Of a stretch of DNA of 64,000 nt, positions 63,401 to 64,000 are shown piece after piece; the first letter of the stretch is position 1; each line of letters begins with the position of its first letter. The translations under genes were made by a program, and so were the position numbers. Source of the stretch: CAYPPG01 sp964412555 (GTDB lineage: Bacteria > Hinthialibacterota > Hinthialibacteria > Hinthialibacterales > Hinthialibacteraceae); assembly GCA_964412555.1 (NCBI GenBank), contig CAYPPG010000036.1:10052-74051 (forward strand), given 5' to 3'. The notes beneath the pieces are model-generated. The model was given only the letters and a program-made list of their open reading frames with translations, had not been told where the DNA came from and made no database searches.

Positions 63401-63949
63401 ATGAGCGAAACTGATCATGAATTCCACATTCGATTGATGCGAGGCCATCCCACTGCGTTCGATGATGTACTGCGGTGGTATGCGGATGACGTGCTCCGGC
63501 TTGCAACATTTTTGTTGAACGATGCAGACGAAGCACACGATATTTTGCAAGAAACCATGTTGCGGTTTGTGGAAGAAATCAAAAAGAAGAGAGTATATCT
63601 GAAGAACGGCTCGATCAAACCGTTGTTGATGACAATTTCGCGCAACTTATGCATCAATCGGATCAAGAAATCAAAACGGCTGATTGAGTTCCCCGATGGA
63701 TGGATCGATCAGCTGCCACATCGGATCAACCATCAAACCCCGGAACACATGGCGGCTGAAGCAGAATTTGAAACAGCGTTTCACGAAGCGCTGTCTCTAC
63801 TGTCGCCGTTACAACGAGCAGTGTTTGTTCTGCATGAATTACAGCAGGATTCGTTTCACGAGATCGCACAAGTGTTGAATATTTCTTATGAAAGCACAAA
63901 GAAACATTTTTATCGCGGATTGAAAAAAATGCGCGAATTCTTAAAATAA
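63401..63949 (+). CDS. ECF-type RNA polymerase sigma factor
   Basis: The start at ATG 63401 gives 182 residues. Region 2 has RLATFLLNDADEAHDILQET and RLRFVEEIK-like helices, then LMTISRNLCINRIKKSKRL. Region 4 has LLSPLQRAVFVLHELQQDSF, EIAQVLNISYESTKKHFYRG and LKKMREFL. Such sigma factors direct RNA polymerase to a small regulon and are usually held by an anti-sigma factor encoded next to them. Any anti-sigma gene would lie past 63950. It is divergent from lysC. Confidence 0.9.
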   Translation: MSETDHEFHIRLMRGHPTAFDDVLRWYADDVLRLATFLLNDADEAHDILQETMLRFVEEIKKKRVYLKNGSIKPLLMTISRNLCINRIKKSKRLIEFPDGWIDQLPHRINHQTPEHMAAEAEFETAFHEALSLLSPLQRAVFVLHELQQDSFHEIAQVLNISYESTKKHFYRGLKKMREFLK

Positions 63950-64000
63950 GGTGTACCCCATTGTCTAGACAAATTTAACCTTTTTTTAAGGTGGATTACC

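Overview
The window comes from a Gram-negative bacterium of moderate GC that I cannot place to species. Envelope genes (ExbB/ExbD, a DUF481 outer-membrane barrel, many exported proteins), Tat-type Gfo/Idh dehydrogenases, FG-GAP and calcium-loop proteins, five type IV pilin-like paralogues and many small palindromic intergenic repeats together suggest an uncultured lineage of the Poribacteria/Hydrogenedentes/Sumerlaeota kind. This is an inference from gene style, not from a marker gene. No phage, complete insertion sequence, CRISPR array or rRNA was seen. There is one tRNA (Ser-GGA).

Layout. 1-3.4 kb: end of an exported thioredoxin-like gene, a broken restriction-associated remnant (HsdS tail plus frameshifted YhcG nuclease), tRNA-Ser and a MoaB-type gene. 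3.6-9.2 kb: a four-gene run ExbB, ExbD, long TPR protein and a membrane-anchored von Willebrand A protein, followed by a pilin with its own terminator. 10.2-11.7 kb: a spermidine-synthase-like methyltransferase and its membrane half as separate overlapping genes. 11.7-27.8 kb: mixed metabolism (Gfo/Idh, glycosyltransferase, RecD-like helicase, SDR, damaged GH2 glycosidase, toxin-antitoxin pair, two amidohydrolases, aminotransferase, FG-GAP protein), with many palindromic repeats between genes. 28-38 kb: GNAT, DUF481/DUF502, then the conserved phoH, HD-membrane protein, ybeY, CorC-like order, preceded by a tandem PPK2. 38-50.4 kb: asd, Fur regulator, DUF4198 protein, SLC13 transporter, CAP protein, YfhO-like protein, a 58-residue gene, a zinc-ribbon coiled coil and an ABC-2-like permease. 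50.5-58.3 kb: Uma2 nuclease, a HAD / unknown / PfkB operon, DUF2442, a YgbA-like protein, Rpn nuclease, Gfo/Idh and a second toxin-antitoxin pair. 58.4-61 kb: four consecutive pilin-like genes. 61.3-64 kb: GNAT, aspartate kinase and an ECF sigma factor.

Most interesting. The ExbB-ExbD-TPR-VWA run encodes a VWA protein whose single N-terminal membrane helix carries the SxxxH spacing typical of TonB and TolA. This suggests a proton-motive-force-driven envelope machine in which a MIDAS-bearing VWA domain replaces the usual TonB/TolA periplasmic part. Second is the tight HAD / conserved-unknown / PfkB operon, which looks like an uncharacterised phosphosugar pathway. Third are the five pilin paralogues that share a C-terminal signature. 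Several genes look freshly damaged (YhcG frameshift, GH2 lacking its catalytic core, PIN and antitoxin remnants, MoaB tail rewritten by a duplication around a palindrome), so small repeats and deletions appear to be reshaping this chromosome.
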